From Leuconostoc holzapfelii (GTDB taxonomy: Bacteria; Bacillota; Bacilli; Lactobacillales; Lactobacillaceae): a DNA stretch of 64,000 bases. The stretch is taken from contig NZ_JAAXPO010000006.1 of assembly GCF_012396485.1 (NCBI RefSeq), positions 62,001 through 126,000 on the forward strand, read 5' to 3'. A program made the translations under genes and the position numbers. The notes beneath the pieces were generated by a model. That model did not search any database and was not told where the DNA came from. It worked only from the letters and a program-made list of their open reading frames with translations. This document shows, piece after piece, positions 1 to 9,268 of this stretch (within the stretch, counting starts at the first letter, position 1; the number at the start of each line of letters is the position of its first letter).

Positions 1-98
1 ATCTCACTGTGTCAACCACCTGCCATAACAAGTGGGTCACGGACTTTGGTCTTTAGACCATCACCGTCGGTCGGGAATTTCACCCTGCCCCGAAGATT
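1..98 (-). ncRNA. FMN riboswitch (RFN element), cut by the left edge
   Basis: On the minus strand the block reads GGGGCAGGGTGAAATTCCC, then GACCGACGGT, and later AGTCCGTGACCC, which are conserved parts of the FMN aptamer. The 3' part of the aptamer and the controlled gene lie beyond position 1. From family knowledge that gene is probably a riboflavin transporter (ribU) or a riboflavin biosynthesis gene, but this cannot be seen here. Confidence 0.92.
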
Positions 99-116
99 AA
101 TTATTTAACACTTATT

Positions 117-145
117 AGATTAGCACCTAAACTATGACATGTCAA
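117..145 (-). promoter_or_regulatory. Promoter of the FMN riboswitch transcript
   Basis: On the minus strand a perfect -35 TTGACA (145-140) is followed by a 17-base spacer and a -10 TAATCT (122-117) preceded by TGC, an extended -10. It lies just before the riboswitch. Its -35 overlaps the T-tract of the terminator of the preceding gene. Confidence 0.8.
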
Positions 146-172
146 ATAAAAAAGCCATCAAAATTGATGGCT
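144..172 (-). terminator. Intrinsic terminator of the AI-2E family gene
   Basis: An 8-bp stem AGCCATCA/TGATGGCT with loop ATTT on the minus strand is followed by a T-rich run. It sits 12 bases after the stop codon of the upstream gene. Confidence 0.85.
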
Positions 173-184
173 GAAAAATTTTAG

Positions 185-1183
185 CTAGGCACCACGAAAT
201 CGCTGGATCTTGAAAAAGTCAAGCATGAAGGTCAAGATGGGCAGTCCGATCACTAAGCCCCATACACCAAAAATCTTTTCCATAATAATCAAATTAAGCA
301 AAATAACCAAGATTGGCATGTGCGTACGATGTGACATAAAATGGGGATGCAAGAAATAGGACTCCAGTGCATGAATGACCGCAACGGCAACCAAAATGGC
401 AAGCACGGTATGCCAATCACCAATAATAAAAGCGGTGATTGTTAAAGGAATAAGCGATAGCAACACGCCAACAACAGGAATCAAGCCCAAAATAAAGATT
501 AAGATGGTAAATCCAAGCAGATACGGAAACTTCAAAAAGGCTAATACGGCAACCATTGCGGCAGTATTAATCACACAAATGAGTAATTGTACTTCAAATA
601 GACGGCCCAAGATAATGATAAAGCGATGAATAATAATATAAAATTCACCAAAAAATTTCTTATATGGGCTATGCAAAAAATGTAGTGACCAATTTCTTAA
701 CTGCGGGTAAGTCATACAAAAAATATAACTAAATAGCAATGCCAAAATAAGTTCATACAGCATATGCCCTAATTGGTTAAGCTGGGCCAAGGCTTTAGTT
801 ACCAGTTGTTCTGTGCTAATTGAATTCGTATATTGATGAATATTTTTGTAGATTTCTTTAAAAATACCATGCGCATGCCAACTAGAATCCGTTGCCATGA
901 CAATCATGCTGCGCATTTGGTGGATTAAGGTATTGGCGCCATGGTCAATAGCCCACACCACAAAACCAACAAAAACAAGATACACTAAACTAATCGAAAT
1001 ACCTCGCGATAATCGCGTCAACCGTTGGACACGTTTTCCGGCATTTAGCGCAAGATAAGCAAAGATAATTGTCAATAAGAGCAATGACATGAACGGTGTC
1101 AATAAGAAAATGGCAATAGCGATTGTAAGTAACACATAAAAACGGTAGAACCGCTGATTATTCAAAGCGGACAAAACGCGCAT
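185..1183 (-). CDS. AI-2E family transporter (UPF0118-type membrane protein)
   Basis: The 332-residue integral membrane protein resembles the AI-2E/PerM/YdiK family. Hydrophobic segments lie near residues 16-46, 61-81, 140-160 and 190-330, with a polar stretch near 85-135, and the length fits the family. Members are proposed to export small molecules, and some are Na+/H+ antiporters, so substrate and direction are unknown here. The ATG follows a GGAGAGA ribosome binding site. The gene is followed by its own terminator and by the promoter of the FMN-riboswitch transcript, so it probably ends the LCP-gene transcript, 31 bases downstream of that gene. Confidence 0.8.
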   Translation of the reverse strand: MRVLSALNNQRFYRFYVLLTIAIAIFLLTPFMSLLLLTIIFAYLALNAGKRVQRLTRLSRGISISLVYLVFVGFVVWAIDHGANTLIHQMRSMIVMATDSSWHAHGIFKEIYKNIHQYTNSISTEQLVTKALAQLNQLGHMLYELILALLFSYIFCMTYPQLRNWSLHFLHSPYKKFFGEFYIIIHRFIIILGRLFEVQLLICVINTAAMVAVLAFLKFPYLLGFTILIFILGLIPVVGVLLSLIPLTITAFIIGDWHTVLAILVAVAVIHALESYFLHPHFMSHRTHMPILVILLNLIIMEKIFGVWGLVIGLPILTFMLDFFKIQRFRGA

Positions 1184-1214
1184 ACGCTCTCTCTCCTCAC
1201 GTATTTAAAAATGG

Positions 1215-2462
1215 TTAGTTGTTGGGTAACTTTTCGTTACTTGTTGTATCAGATGATGGGTAGAGATCATCGGCTGAACCCACCTGTGCCAGTTGGGATG
1301 GCGTAATCTCACTACCAAATTCAGATCCAGTTGTCGCTGCTTTTAGGCCAAGCGCTGCACGCACTGTATCGGTAACCGCCTGACGTTGTGCGGTCGTCAC
1401 ACGTTGATATGAAACCCCTTGATACATTTCACCTTCACCTTGAACAGTATAGGATTCAATGTGCTTGGTGGCGTCAATATAGTTTGAACCGAGCGCTAAC
1501 ATATCAGACATTTGTAAATCTGAGGCGATATTTTTTGTCGTGGCATGAATGAATTTTGTATTTAAAATGGTTGTTGGATTCTGCTTCACTTTGTTCATAA
1601 TCGCTTCCAACAAAATCCGTTGGCGTTGCGTGCGACCATAATCACCTTTTGGATCTTCATAACGCATCCGTGAAAAGGCTAAGGCTGCTTTACCATCCAT
1701 CGTGTCATACGTTTTAAAGTTTACCCCATCGGCTGCATACGAATAAGTACTTTCACCTTCAGTAAACCGATACAAATTCCCCCCTGTTTCATGCGCCGTA
1801 TCTTGGCTGAACCGGAAGGTCAATGGTGACTTCGCTTGGATGCCGCCCAATTGGTCAACAACATCCCCAAGGCCACTCATATTCACCATGGCATAATAAT
1901 TAATCGGCACATTAAACATATCCTGAATCGTGGCGATTGTTGTCCCGACGCCATCACCCAGCGAAGCTTGGTCATCAGATGTTTCTTTGAAAGCATACGC
2001 TGCATTCAGCTTTTGCGGGAAACTCGCTTCAAAACCTGAGATTGAAGTCATAATATCTCTTGGCACTGAAATCATGGTGGTTGTTTCTTTTTGCGGGTTA
2101 ACCGTTACAAGCATCAAAGAATCTGTTAAACCAGACCGGTCACGATCTGCACCAAACCCGCCGGAAGTCCCCGTATCTGTCCCAAGTACAAGAAATGAAA
2201 TCGGCTTTTTATCCTTGATGAGTTGCGACGCCGCCTTTTCGGATTTAAGGCCCGTTGAGGAATAAGAATTTTGAAACGATTGCTTCAATGAACTTGCGTA
2301 GTAGACACCAAGACCGACACCCACTAGTACGAGTGCACTCAAAGTAAATAGTATCACACGCCAAGTCTTTTTTCGTTTGGGACGTTTTCCCTGCGATCTT
2401 CTACGTTCTAGGCGTGTTGTTGCCTCGTCAAGTGGCAATTCTGTCTTGGTGTTATCAGACAT
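1215..2462 (-). CDS. LytR-CpsA-Psr (LCP) family cell wall glycopolymer ligase
   Basis: The 415-residue protein has a basic cytoplasmic tail (residues 1-35), one membrane segment (about 36-56) and an extracellular LCP domain (about 85-250). The family motifs SVPRD and RDRSGLTDSLM carry the arginine and aspartate residues that bind lipid-linked polyprenyl phosphates. LCP enzymes move teichoic acid or polysaccharide chains from the undecaprenyl carrier to peptidoglycan. The Ser/Thr-rich C-terminal tail is probably disordered. The start follows GGGGA with 8-base spacing. Which polymer it attaches cannot be told, because no polysaccharide genes are adjacent. Confidence 0.9.
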   Translation of the reverse strand: MSDNTKTELPLDEATTRLERRRSQGKRPKRKKTWRVILFTLSALVLVGVGLGVYYASSLKQSFQNSYSSTGLKSEKAASQLIKDKKPISFLVLGTDTGTSGGFGADRDRSGLTDSLMLVTVNPQKETTTMISVPRDIMTSISGFEASFPQKLNAAYAFKETSDDQASLGDGVGTTIATIQDMFNVPINYYAMVNMSGLGDVVDQLGGIQAKSPLTFRFSQDTAHETGGNLYRFTEGESTYSYAADGVNFKTYDTMDGKAALAFSRMRYEDPKGDYGRTQRQRILLEAIMNKVKQNPTTILNTKFIHATTKNIASDLQMSDMLALGSNYIDATKHIESYTVQGEGEMYQGVSYQRVTTAQRQAVTDTVRAALGLKAATTGSEFGSEITPSQLAQVGSADDLYPSSDTTSNEKLPNN

Positions 2463-2547
2463 AATGTCATTCCCCTGATATATATTATTTTTTTGCTACA
2501 TTAACTAATTTAACACAAAAGAGATTAAATGAACAATAAACTTCCTT

Positions 2548-2598
2548 AATAAAATTACCGTGAGCGCGTCTTTTTTCCAAAGGCCCACTCACGGTAAT
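2548..2598 (-). terminator. Intrinsic terminator of kup
   Basis: An 11-bp perfect stem ATTACCGTGAG/CTCACGGTAAT with a large loop is followed on the minus strand by TTTATT. It lies directly after the kup stop codon. Confidence 0.75.
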
Positions 2599-2605
2599 CA
2601 TGATA

Positions 2606-4633
2606 CTATTCAGTTTCTTTCAAGACGTTTTTCACTTCAATTTGTGTCAGTTTTTGACGGTTTGTGTTGGCGATGAAGAGTGGCACAATTTCTTCAACGA
2701 CATCACTAAATTCTAGCCCATAAAAGTTACTGGATGATACGGTGTGAGACTGTAACCAGACACGACCGCCAATTAAGAAACGATCCCAGGCATTAATATT
2801 TGGCAAATTTAATAAATCAGCATAGTATTGACTCGCCATAACATACTTAAAATCGCCGACATTGCCATGTTTATTCATCGCATATTTTGGAAATTGGGGT
2901 TTCAAAATATTTTGCTTAATCAGCGCACCCGCGACTTGTTTGAGATAAACATTAATCTGGGGTTCAACTTTAAAACCAAGATTAAAAGTCACATGCACAA
3001 TATTATTCGTCCCCAACATATCAACGGCATAGCTTTTGCTATGGGGATCAGACGATTCTTTGACGGTGACAAACCAATAAATATTAGCGCGTTTTGGGCG
3101 TGATCCAATAATTGAATAGATAATTGATCGCTTTAACATATAATTTTGGTGCATATGGGCGATATAAACCAAATTGGTCGCAAAAATTGGTTCGTCTTCA
3201 TCTTTAGACAAATTCACTAATTGCTTGCGATAATCCTTTAAGGAAAGGTAGTCATCTTCTTTTGAGATGGCTTCTCGGCGTTTATTCCCATAATACCAAA
3301 CGGCCATAACCGAAAGAATGGCCAACATGATAATCAAAGTGGCATAACCACCATGGATAAATTTGCCAAGACTAGCAATCAAAAAGACGATTTCAATAAA
3401 GCCAAACACCAACAAGAAACCAACAGCAATCAGTTTTTGGCCATGCAACTTGATAAACTCAAACAATAGAATGGTCGTCATCAACATTGTAATCGTGATG
3501 GCTAAACCATAGGCTGCTTCCATGTTATGCGATGTTTGGAATGTCCAAACCACAAGCAAACCAATCCCACACAAAATCCAGTTCACCATGCCAATATACA
3601 TTTGGCCGCGAACATTGCTAGGATAAAAAATGCGCAAACGCGGCATGACCTTGAGGTTAATTGCCTCACTCACCAATGTATAGGCGCCTGAAATAAGGGC
3701 TTGTGAAGCAATAATCGCTGCCAAGGTTGCCAAAATAACCCCGACAAAGCGCCATTGGCCCGGTAAAATTTCAAAAAAAGGATTGGATGATTGACTCAAA
3801 ATGTCAGGATTTTGACTGTGGGTCATAATCCAAGCACCCTGCCCCATGTAATTCAAAATTAACATGCTATAGACAAATGGCCAGCTAATGTAGATGTTCT
3901 TTTTACCCACATGGCCCATATCGGAATAAAGCGCTTCGGCACCAGTTGTGGCCAAGAAAACACTCCCTAAAATGAAGATGCCTGTTTTATTTTCCGGATC
4001 AAAGAGAATTTTAATGGCGTAAGTTGGTGATAACGCTTTTAAGATTGAGAGATCTGAAAAAACATTAATTAAACCAAAGATACCGATAAACAAAAACCAC
4101 ATCAACATCAAAGGGCCAAAAACATTACCGATTTTTTTAGTCCCAGCTTTTTGAAAGGTAAAAATAATCAGCAACAAAACGGACACAACAGCAATGACGA
4201 CCGCCTGGTTATCTGGGAATAAAAATGCCCCGATTTGTTGGTTTTTTAACCCTTCAATTGCAGTCGTGACCGTCACAGCTGGTGTCAAAGTGCCATCCGC
4301 CAGCAGGGCTGAGCCACCAATTAAGGCTGGAATCAATAACCACATCTTGTTATTATCTTTCACCCGCGAATACAAGGCAAAAATACCACCTTCACCATGG
4401 TTATCCGCACGCAGTGCGATGATGACATATTTCACAGTCGTAATCAACATCAACGTCCAAAAGACTAATGATACGGAACCCAAAACGAAATTTTGCAATT
4501 GCGAAACGCTACGCGCACTATTGAGAATGGAATTCATCGTATAAAGTGGGGAAGTCCCAATATCCCCATAAACAATTCCAAGTGCGATGAGTGCACCAGC
4601 AGAAGCCCACTTTGGTGCTTTGACAATAGCCAT
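2606..4633 (-). CDS. kup: KUP family potassium uptake transporter
   Basis: The 675-residue protein starts with the family signature ALGIVYGDIGTSPLY, which opens the first of about twelve membrane helices (to about residue 445), followed by a roughly 220-residue cytoplasmic domain. Kup proteins import K+ with protons; lactococcal KupA and KupB are inhibited by c-di-AMP, which is known for the family and not shown here. Length is normal. The ATG follows GAGGTAGAACAAAA. The leader is short and holds no c-di-AMP riboswitch, so any such control would act on the protein. It is a single-gene unit with its own terminator. Confidence 0.95.
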   Translation of the reverse strand: MAIVKAPKWASAGALIALGIVYGDIGTSPLYTMNSILNSARSVSQLQNFVLGSVSLVFWTLMLITTVKYVIIALRADNHGEGGIFALYSRVKDNNKMWLLIPALIGGSALLADGTLTPAVTVTTAIEGLKNQQIGAFLFPDNQAVVIAVVSVLLLIIFTFQKAGTKKIGNVFGPLMLMWFLFIGIFGLINVFSDLSILKALSPTYAIKILFDPENKTGIFILGSVFLATTGAEALYSDMGHVGKKNIYISWPFVYSMLILNYMGQGAWIMTHSQNPDILSQSSNPFFEILPGQWRFVGVILATLAAIIASQALISGAYTLVSEAINLKVMPRLRIFYPSNVRGQMYIGMVNWILCGIGLLVVWTFQTSHNMEAAYGLAITITMLMTTILLFEFIKLHGQKLIAVGFLLVFGFIEIVFLIASLGKFIHGGYATLIIMLAILSVMAVWYYGNKRREAISKEDDYLSLKDYRKQLVNLSKDEDEPIFATNLVYIAHMHQNYMLKRSIIYSIIGSRPKRANIYWFVTVKESSDPHSKSYAVDMLGTNNIVHVTFNLGFKVEPQINVYLKQVAGALIKQNILKPQFPKYAMNKHGNVGDFKYVMASQYYADLLNLPNINAWDRFLIGGRVWLQSHTVSSSNFYGLEFSDVVEEIVPLFIANTNRQKLTQIEVKNVLKETE

Positions 4634-4725
4634 TTTTGTTCTACCTCGACAGTTATATTAAATTCTATACGGCGCTAATTATCTCACATTTTAATATGAA
4701 TTCCCACTTTTAATCTTGATTTAAA

Positions 4726-4750
4726 CAAAAAACAGCCTCAACGGCTGTTT
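4726..4750 (-). terminator. Intrinsic terminator of the lactonase gene
   Basis: The stem AAACAGCC/GGCTGTTT with a 5-base loop is followed by TTTG on the minus strand, 5 bases after the stop codon of the lactonase gene. Confidence 0.8.
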
Positions 4751-4754
4751 TGTA

Positions 4755-5807
4755 TTAATAAAACATCACCCGAACGGCTTCAGGCACTGAAAAGTCTTTT
4801 TGTGTTTCGGTTAGCAGACCCGTTTTTTCGTCTCGCGCAAATACAGTCACATTATCCGTATTTTGGTTAGCGACGACGACATAACGTCCCGATGGCGCAA
4901 TATTAAAGTCACGCGGGAACTCACCTTGCGTTGGCACTGATTGGATTTGTGTCAGACGGCTACCATCATCACTTACCGCAAATACTGCCAGCGAGTTATG
5001 TCCACGATTGGAGACATAAACAAATCGGCCATCGTCAGAGACACGAATGGCAGCCGACCCGTTATGGGCTGTCCACTCATTTGGAATGGTTGGGTAGGTC
5101 TTTTCCAAGACCATCTCCGCGGTCGCTGCGTCATACTTCACAACAGAAATTAAAGAGGACAATTCTCCCAAAACGTAGACATACTCCGGATGCGCTGGGT
5201 TAAAACGTAAATGTCTTGGACCATAGCCGGTGCCAGTCTGATAGGTGCCAGCTAAGGTTAACGCCCCTGCATCTGATAAATCAAAGACTGTAACTAAATC
5301 TGAACCCAAATCCACAATGTCTACACGACCATCTGGGGTCAAATTCGCAAAGTGGACATGGGCTTTATTTTGTTCTGGGCGGGGGCCTTGACCCTGCGCC
5401 AAATACTGATCTGTCTGTGTGACGGTCCCGTCTGCATGGATTTTAAAAACAGTTAATGTTGACAGATGATAATTAGCCGCCAGCAGTAATTGGCGCTTCT
5501 CGTCAATGGCCAAATAGGCCTCTGAGGCATCTGGTGTCAACCAAGTTTGAATCTGCTTTGGTGCATCAGGATGCTTAAAATCATACACCGCAAACCCGCC
5601 TTCACCACCAGTTGGTCCCTGACCATCCTGGCGTGCCACAGCATATAGAAAACCAGCCTGACTTAAGACAGTGTAGGTCGGTGAACCAATTGGAAACAAT
5701 AATTTGGCATCATGTAATTGCCCCTTCTCCAAATCAAGTGAGGCCGTATAGACCCCTTCTGAGCCACGTCGCGTATAGGTGCCAAACATTACCTGTTGCT
5801 CTGCCAT
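4755..5807 (-). CDS. pgl: Lactonase family beta-propeller protein, probable 6-phosphogluconolactonase
   Basis: This 350-residue protein is of the YkgB/Pgl seven-bladed propeller type, with repeated blades such as YVLGELSSLISVVKYD, FVYVSNRGHNSLAVF and YVVVANQNTDNVTVF. It would hydrolyse 6-phosphogluconolactone in the phosphoketolase route of heterofermenters; other lactones are possible. An upstream in-frame ATG (5849) would lie almost at the transcript start given by the promoter at 5859-5887, and it lacks a ribosome binding site. The ATG at 5807 follows GGGGT, so I chose it. The single gene is flanked by its own promoter and terminator, separate from the TPP operon before it. Confidence 0.85.
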   Translation of the reverse strand: MAEQQVMFGTYTRRGSEGVYTASLDLEKGQLHDAKLLFPIGSPTYTVLSQAGFLYAVARQDGQGPTGGEGGFAVYDFKHPDAPKQIQTWLTPDASEAYLAIDEKRQLLLAANYHLSTLTVFKIHADGTVTQTDQYLAQGQGPRPEQNKAHVHFANLTPDGRVDIVDLGSDLVTVFDLSDAGALTLAGTYQTGTGYGPRHLRFNPAHPEYVYVLGELSSLISVVKYDAATAEMVLEKTYPTIPNEWTAHNGSAAIRVSDDGRFVYVSNRGHNSLAVFAVSDDGSRLTQIQSVPTQGEFPRDFNIAPSGRYVVVANQNTDNVTVFARDEKTGLLTETQKDFSVPEAVRVMFY

Positions 5808-5858
5808 TTTAATACCCCATCCATTTTCATTTTCTGTAACCGTTTTCATTACTTGTTT

Positions 5859-5887
5859 ATTATAGATTCAGCTTGGCTATTTGTCAA
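5859..5887 (-). promoter_or_regulatory. Consensus promoter of the lactonase gene
   Basis: On the minus strand TTGACA (5887-5882), a 17-base spacer and TATAAT (5864-5859) form a perfect sigma-A promoter. The expected start site is near 5852, which fixes the lactonase start at the internal ATG 5807. Confidence 0.88.
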
Positions 5888-5899
5888 AATAAATTTGTC

Positions 5900-6667
5900 T
5901 TAATTCATCGTCAAACCACCATCAACAAACAGACATTGCCCAGTAATATTATCCGCTAACGCCGATGCCAAAAACACTGCTGCACCAGCAATATCAGCTG
6001 GTTTCGTCAACCGACCGGTGGGCGTTTGCGCAATAATTGCTTCGCGAACATCTCGATGCGTTGTGCGACTGGCATCTGTCGGGTATGTCAGTCCTGGTGC
6101 AATGGCATTGACTCGAATACCATAAGCCCCCAATTCCACGGCAGCAGAACGCGTCCAGCCCAAAACAGCCGATTTTGCAGCAATATAATCATGGTATGGG
6201 ATCACCGGATTTTGGGTCAAATTAGTCGTAATATTGATCACACGGCCATATTGTTGTCGTTTAAAGGCAGGCAAAAGTGCTTGCGTCAGATAATGACTCG
6301 CTTTCAAACTACCGTCAATTTGCGCTTGAAAATCTGCCCAGGTTGTGTCGCCAAAAAGTCGTCGATGTTTTGGGTCAAATACAAAAGGCGCGAAGGCATT
6401 ATTCACCAAAATATCAATCGCACCAAAATTATTTAGCACCTCAGTTATCATTGCTTGTATGGCAGCGTCACTTCGGACATCACACGGTATTGCCACGGCT
6501 TGCCCACCAGATGCAGTAATGTCAGCCACGATGGCGTTTGCTTTTTCGTGATTTTTTAAGTAATTCACAATGACAATTGCACCTTGCTGCGCCAGACCTT
6601 TTGCAATAGCCGCGCCAATACCACGGCTCGCGCCAGTCACAAGTGCAACTTTATGATCTAATAACAT
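5900..6667 (-). CDS. Short-chain dehydrogenase/reductase, last gene of the TPP-controlled operon
   Basis: This 255-residue classical SDR carries the nucleotide motif TGASRGIGAAIA (about residues 11-22), NNAF in place of NNAG, the active-site DYIAAK (YxxxK) and a C-terminal GQCLFVDGG. The residue where catalytic Ser usually sits, 13 before the Tyr, is Thr. It resembles FabG-type 3-oxoacyl-ACP reductases, but the NNAF and Thr variants and its operon argue against a housekeeping role in fatty acid synthesis. It starts 3 bases after the LuxC-like gene. I infer that it interconverts the aldehyde made by LuxC and the alcohol. Confidence 0.85.
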   Translation of the reverse strand: MLLDHKVALVTGASRGIGAAIAKGLAQQGAIVIVNYLKNHEKANAIVADITASGGQAVAIPCDVRSDAAIQAMITEVLNNFGAIDILVNNAFAPFVFDPKHRRLFGDTTWADFQAQIDGSLKASHYLTQALLPAFKRQQYGRVINITTNLTQNPVIPYHDYIAAKSAVLGWTRSAAVELGAYGIRVNAIAPGLTYPTDASRTTHRDVREAIIAQTPTGRLTKPADIAGAAVFLASALADNITGQCLFVDGGLTMN

Positions 6668-6670
6668 AGC

Positions 6671-8140
6671 TTATTCCACATCCTCATCAAAGCGTTCGAC
6701 ATATTGATCCAAATTAGCTTCAATATCCACGACACGTAATAAATCCAATAAGTTAAAACCGCCATCATGATGCCACGCCGCCGAAACATGATTCATCTCG
6801 CCAAGCGCACATAACCTGGTAATCCCAACTTCGCCTAATTGACGCGCAAGGGTCATTAACGCTTGCGGGGCAACGGCCAGGCCTGCCGTTTGTAGATAAG
6901 GCTTAAATGGTGCAATGTAATTTGGCACATCAGCCAAACGATCAACGGCATAGACGTGCACCGTGCGATTAAGGGGACTTGCTTGAAAGTCTGGCGTGTC
7001 ATGATAGACGACAGTCCAAGTTAAATCCTCACGACTTGAAAACATTTGCGTCGTTTGGTTGTTGATCATTTCAGATAATGCATTTTGGCGTAGTTTATTA
7101 ATTGCTAATTTTTCCGCTGGTTGTAAAGTTGCTTGTCGATATTGATGTTGATAATTATCCAAAGCAGTAGCCATGACACTTGCAAATTCACCTGGTGATA
7201 GCTGACCACCGCGTTCGATATAAACAGATTGTGGTGCTAAACAGGCCTGTTGATCATAAACACCTAAATCGCTCACTAATTTTTCCGCTGTTTGGCGATA
7301 ATAGTCGGCCGTTAAAGCAATGCGACCCACCAATGCCACGCCAATCTTGTACCCATAACGAATCAATTGTTTAGTCGCCGGTACAAAGTCTCTTACTGCC
7401 GTCACGGTTTGCTCACTCCCAGACACAATCACTGTTTCAGCGTGTTGAATGGCTGTTTTCGTTAGCGTGACTTCTTGACTTGACCAGGGCAAGATGGCTA
7501 AAACATCAGCGAGCCTTGGGTCGACATCAGCCAAGGTTTTTACGAACAAAACCGGCATTAATGGTTCTGCAAACGACGTTTTACCAATGATGGCGGATTT
7601 CACCAGCAACCCCATAATCAGCGTCCAAATTTGAACCCCTGGCACATTGCCAGAAAAAATTTGGAAAAGTAAATCTGGCCCATAAAATTTGGAAAATCCT
7701 CCTGATAGGTTTGGTTGAAACTCGTCCATGGCCATGCCAGTATTTGCCAATTCAGAATTCACAAATCGTAAAAGCTCTTTTTCACGAAATAAACGCATGT
7801 ATTGCTTCAATTCGAGTGTCGTTTGCGTGGCGTCGTACCCTGTCATTAATGGCAAATATTTTTCCGCTACCTGTCGATAATGGTAATGTGGATCTGTCCA
7901 TTTCTCGGCAGCTAAACCAATCGTTCTCACAATTTCTCGAACACTCAATTGGTTGAGGTACGTCGCTCGCTTGCTTTTAAGTGCTTCAGCCAATGCCACG
8001 ATTTCTTGCGGTGTGGCATCTGGATAGCGCAATTGAATGGCCCCGTCCGGCGTTTGCAAAACCTTTTCTGTGTATTTTTCAAACGCAAATGTCTTTGGCG
8101 CCACAAAAACATCAATCACGCTACCATTTTTCTGACTCAT
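6671..8140 (-). CDS. LuxC-like acyl-CoA/acyl-protein reductase
   Basis: The 489-residue protein matches the LuxC acyl reductase family in length and layout: an N-terminal part followed by an aldehyde-dehydrogenase-like Rossmann domain. The motif DQQACLAPQ carries the expected catalytic cysteine, which forms an acyl-enzyme reduced by NADPH to the aldehyde. The reading frame is open further upstream, but the ATG at 8140 follows GAGAGGT and begins right after the LuxE stop at 8143, so I chose it. No luxAB luciferase is present, so bioluminescence is excluded. The acyl substrate is unknown; TPP control suggests a thiamine-related acid. Confidence 0.88.
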   Translation of the reverse strand: MSQKNGSVIDVFVAPKTFAFEKYTEKVLQTPDGAIQLRYPDATPQEIVALAEALKSKRATYLNQLSVREIVRTIGLAAEKWTDPHYHYRQVAEKYLPLMTGYDATQTTLELKQYMRLFREKELLRFVNSELANTGMAMDEFQPNLSGGFSKFYGPDLLFQIFSGNVPGVQIWTLIMGLLVKSAIIGKTSFAEPLMPVLFVKTLADVDPRLADVLAILPWSSQEVTLTKTAIQHAETVIVSGSEQTVTAVRDFVPATKQLIRYGYKIGVALVGRIALTADYYRQTAEKLVSDLGVYDQQACLAPQSVYIERGGQLSPGEFASVMATALDNYQHQYRQATLQPAEKLAINKLRQNALSEMINNQTTQMFSSREDLTWTVVYHDTPDFQASPLNRTVHVYAVDRLADVPNYIAPFKPYLQTAGLAVAPQALMTLARQLGEVGITRLCALGEMNHVSAAWHHDGGFNLLDLLRVVDIEANLDQYVERFDEDVE

Positions 8141-8142
8141 GC

Positions 8143-9268
8143 TCACGACCTCTCGCCCAATGCTTGACTCTTCATTAGTTCGTCTACCGCAATCGAACAG
8201 CCGCGTGCCGCCGTGCCGCTCACACGACCAATCAATTGAAAGCCAACGTCGGTTTCTACGGCAAGATCCTCGGTTAAAATAGCCAAACACGTATCCCAGT
8301 TAGCTAAATCATAGTAAGCCAAGATTCCTGGCTCCCCTTTTGTCACCGGCTTCAAATCGGTGGCATCAAGAATCTGAATTCGGACCCATGCCGGCACAAC
8401 TTTATCAAAGGTGAACGGTTGCTCGTCATTGTCAAGCAGCAAATTGCCGTCATAACATTGCGAACTAATTTCTGTCATCCCAAACATGTTGATAATATGC
8501 GCGCGGGACGTTAAAAAATTCAGAAAGTTGCGTATACAATGTTGTCATACTGATTGTTCTGGCCTGACCTTTGAAACCACCGGTATCAAACACAATACTC
8601 CCCTCAGGCAAAGGGTAACGCTGATCTGAAGTGGCCAGTGCATCTAGCAAATGAACATACGAAAATGAAGCGCCAATAAGCAGAACTGGCTGATTCATCG
8701 TGCGCGCGTGATCTAGTGCACCTTTTAGCGCTGCCATCGCAATTGCGCCGTCTCTAAATAACACCTGGCTGTCTGGCGTGCCAAATGTAGCAATCGCTGT
8801 ATTGATATAACGAGACAAAGAAGAATGTGGATTCGCCACTTGATCTGGAAAAAGTGATAAAATCGTGATTTTTTGCCGCTTTCCCATGACATATTGCTTA
8901 AAACCTTGTTTCATAGCCGTTTCCCATACATCTAACCGGCTTAAATAATGTTGACTTTTGTGCACAGGGTCGGTCGTCCCACTCGAATAAAAAATATCAG
9001 CAGACTGTGAAATATCCTCAGTTGATAGTGTCATCTGCTTAAATGCTTGAATTGGCATACGCGGCACGTCTTGCCAGTGCTTTGTTGTCATTGGCGTTCG
9101 TCGTTGTTGTTGAGCTAACAGCCGATAGGGCTGATTTTTAGCAAATTGATAGGCAAAAATATCACAGGCAAGTTGATTAAATGCCACTTCCAATTCCTCT
9201 TGTGAAGATTGATCCGATTTGATAAATGAGATAATCCGGTCGGGTAAGCTATTTTTTGGCTGGGTCAT
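8143..9268 (-). pseudogene. LuxE-like acyl-protein synthetase, frameshifted
   Basis: The N-terminal frame (9268 to about 8510) holds the LuxE/acyl-protein synthetase body, including SSGTTDP and DTGGFKGQ. The family motif FGMTEISSQ and the C-terminal part continue in the +1 frame to 8143. Removing one base from the A6 run 8513-8518, or adding one CG to the CG repeat near 8499-8505, restores about 375 residues, the usual length. The second repair gives a better motif spacing (NVPRAHIINMFGMTE). LuxE enzymes activate a carboxylic acid with ATP and pass it to LuxC. The start overlaps the permease gene by 20 bases, so translation is coupled. The cause could be mutation, phase variation or a sequencing error. 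Confidence 0.85.

Noticed and set aside
4634-4754. c-di-AMP riboswitch (ydaO type) before kup
   Set aside because: The gap is only about 120 bases, includes another gene's terminator, and has none of the conserved ydaO elements.
8510-8520. Programmed -1 ribosomal frameshift on a T TTT TTA heptamer in the LuxE gene
   Set aside because: The zero-frame codons there are TTT TTT AAC, not the phase the heptamer needs, and the downstream part requires a +1, not a -1, shift.
6671-9268. LuxC and LuxE homologues as a bioluminescence (lux) operon
   Set aside because: No luciferase genes (luxA, luxB) or luxD are present, and the operon starts with TPP riboswitches and a nucleobase-type permease.
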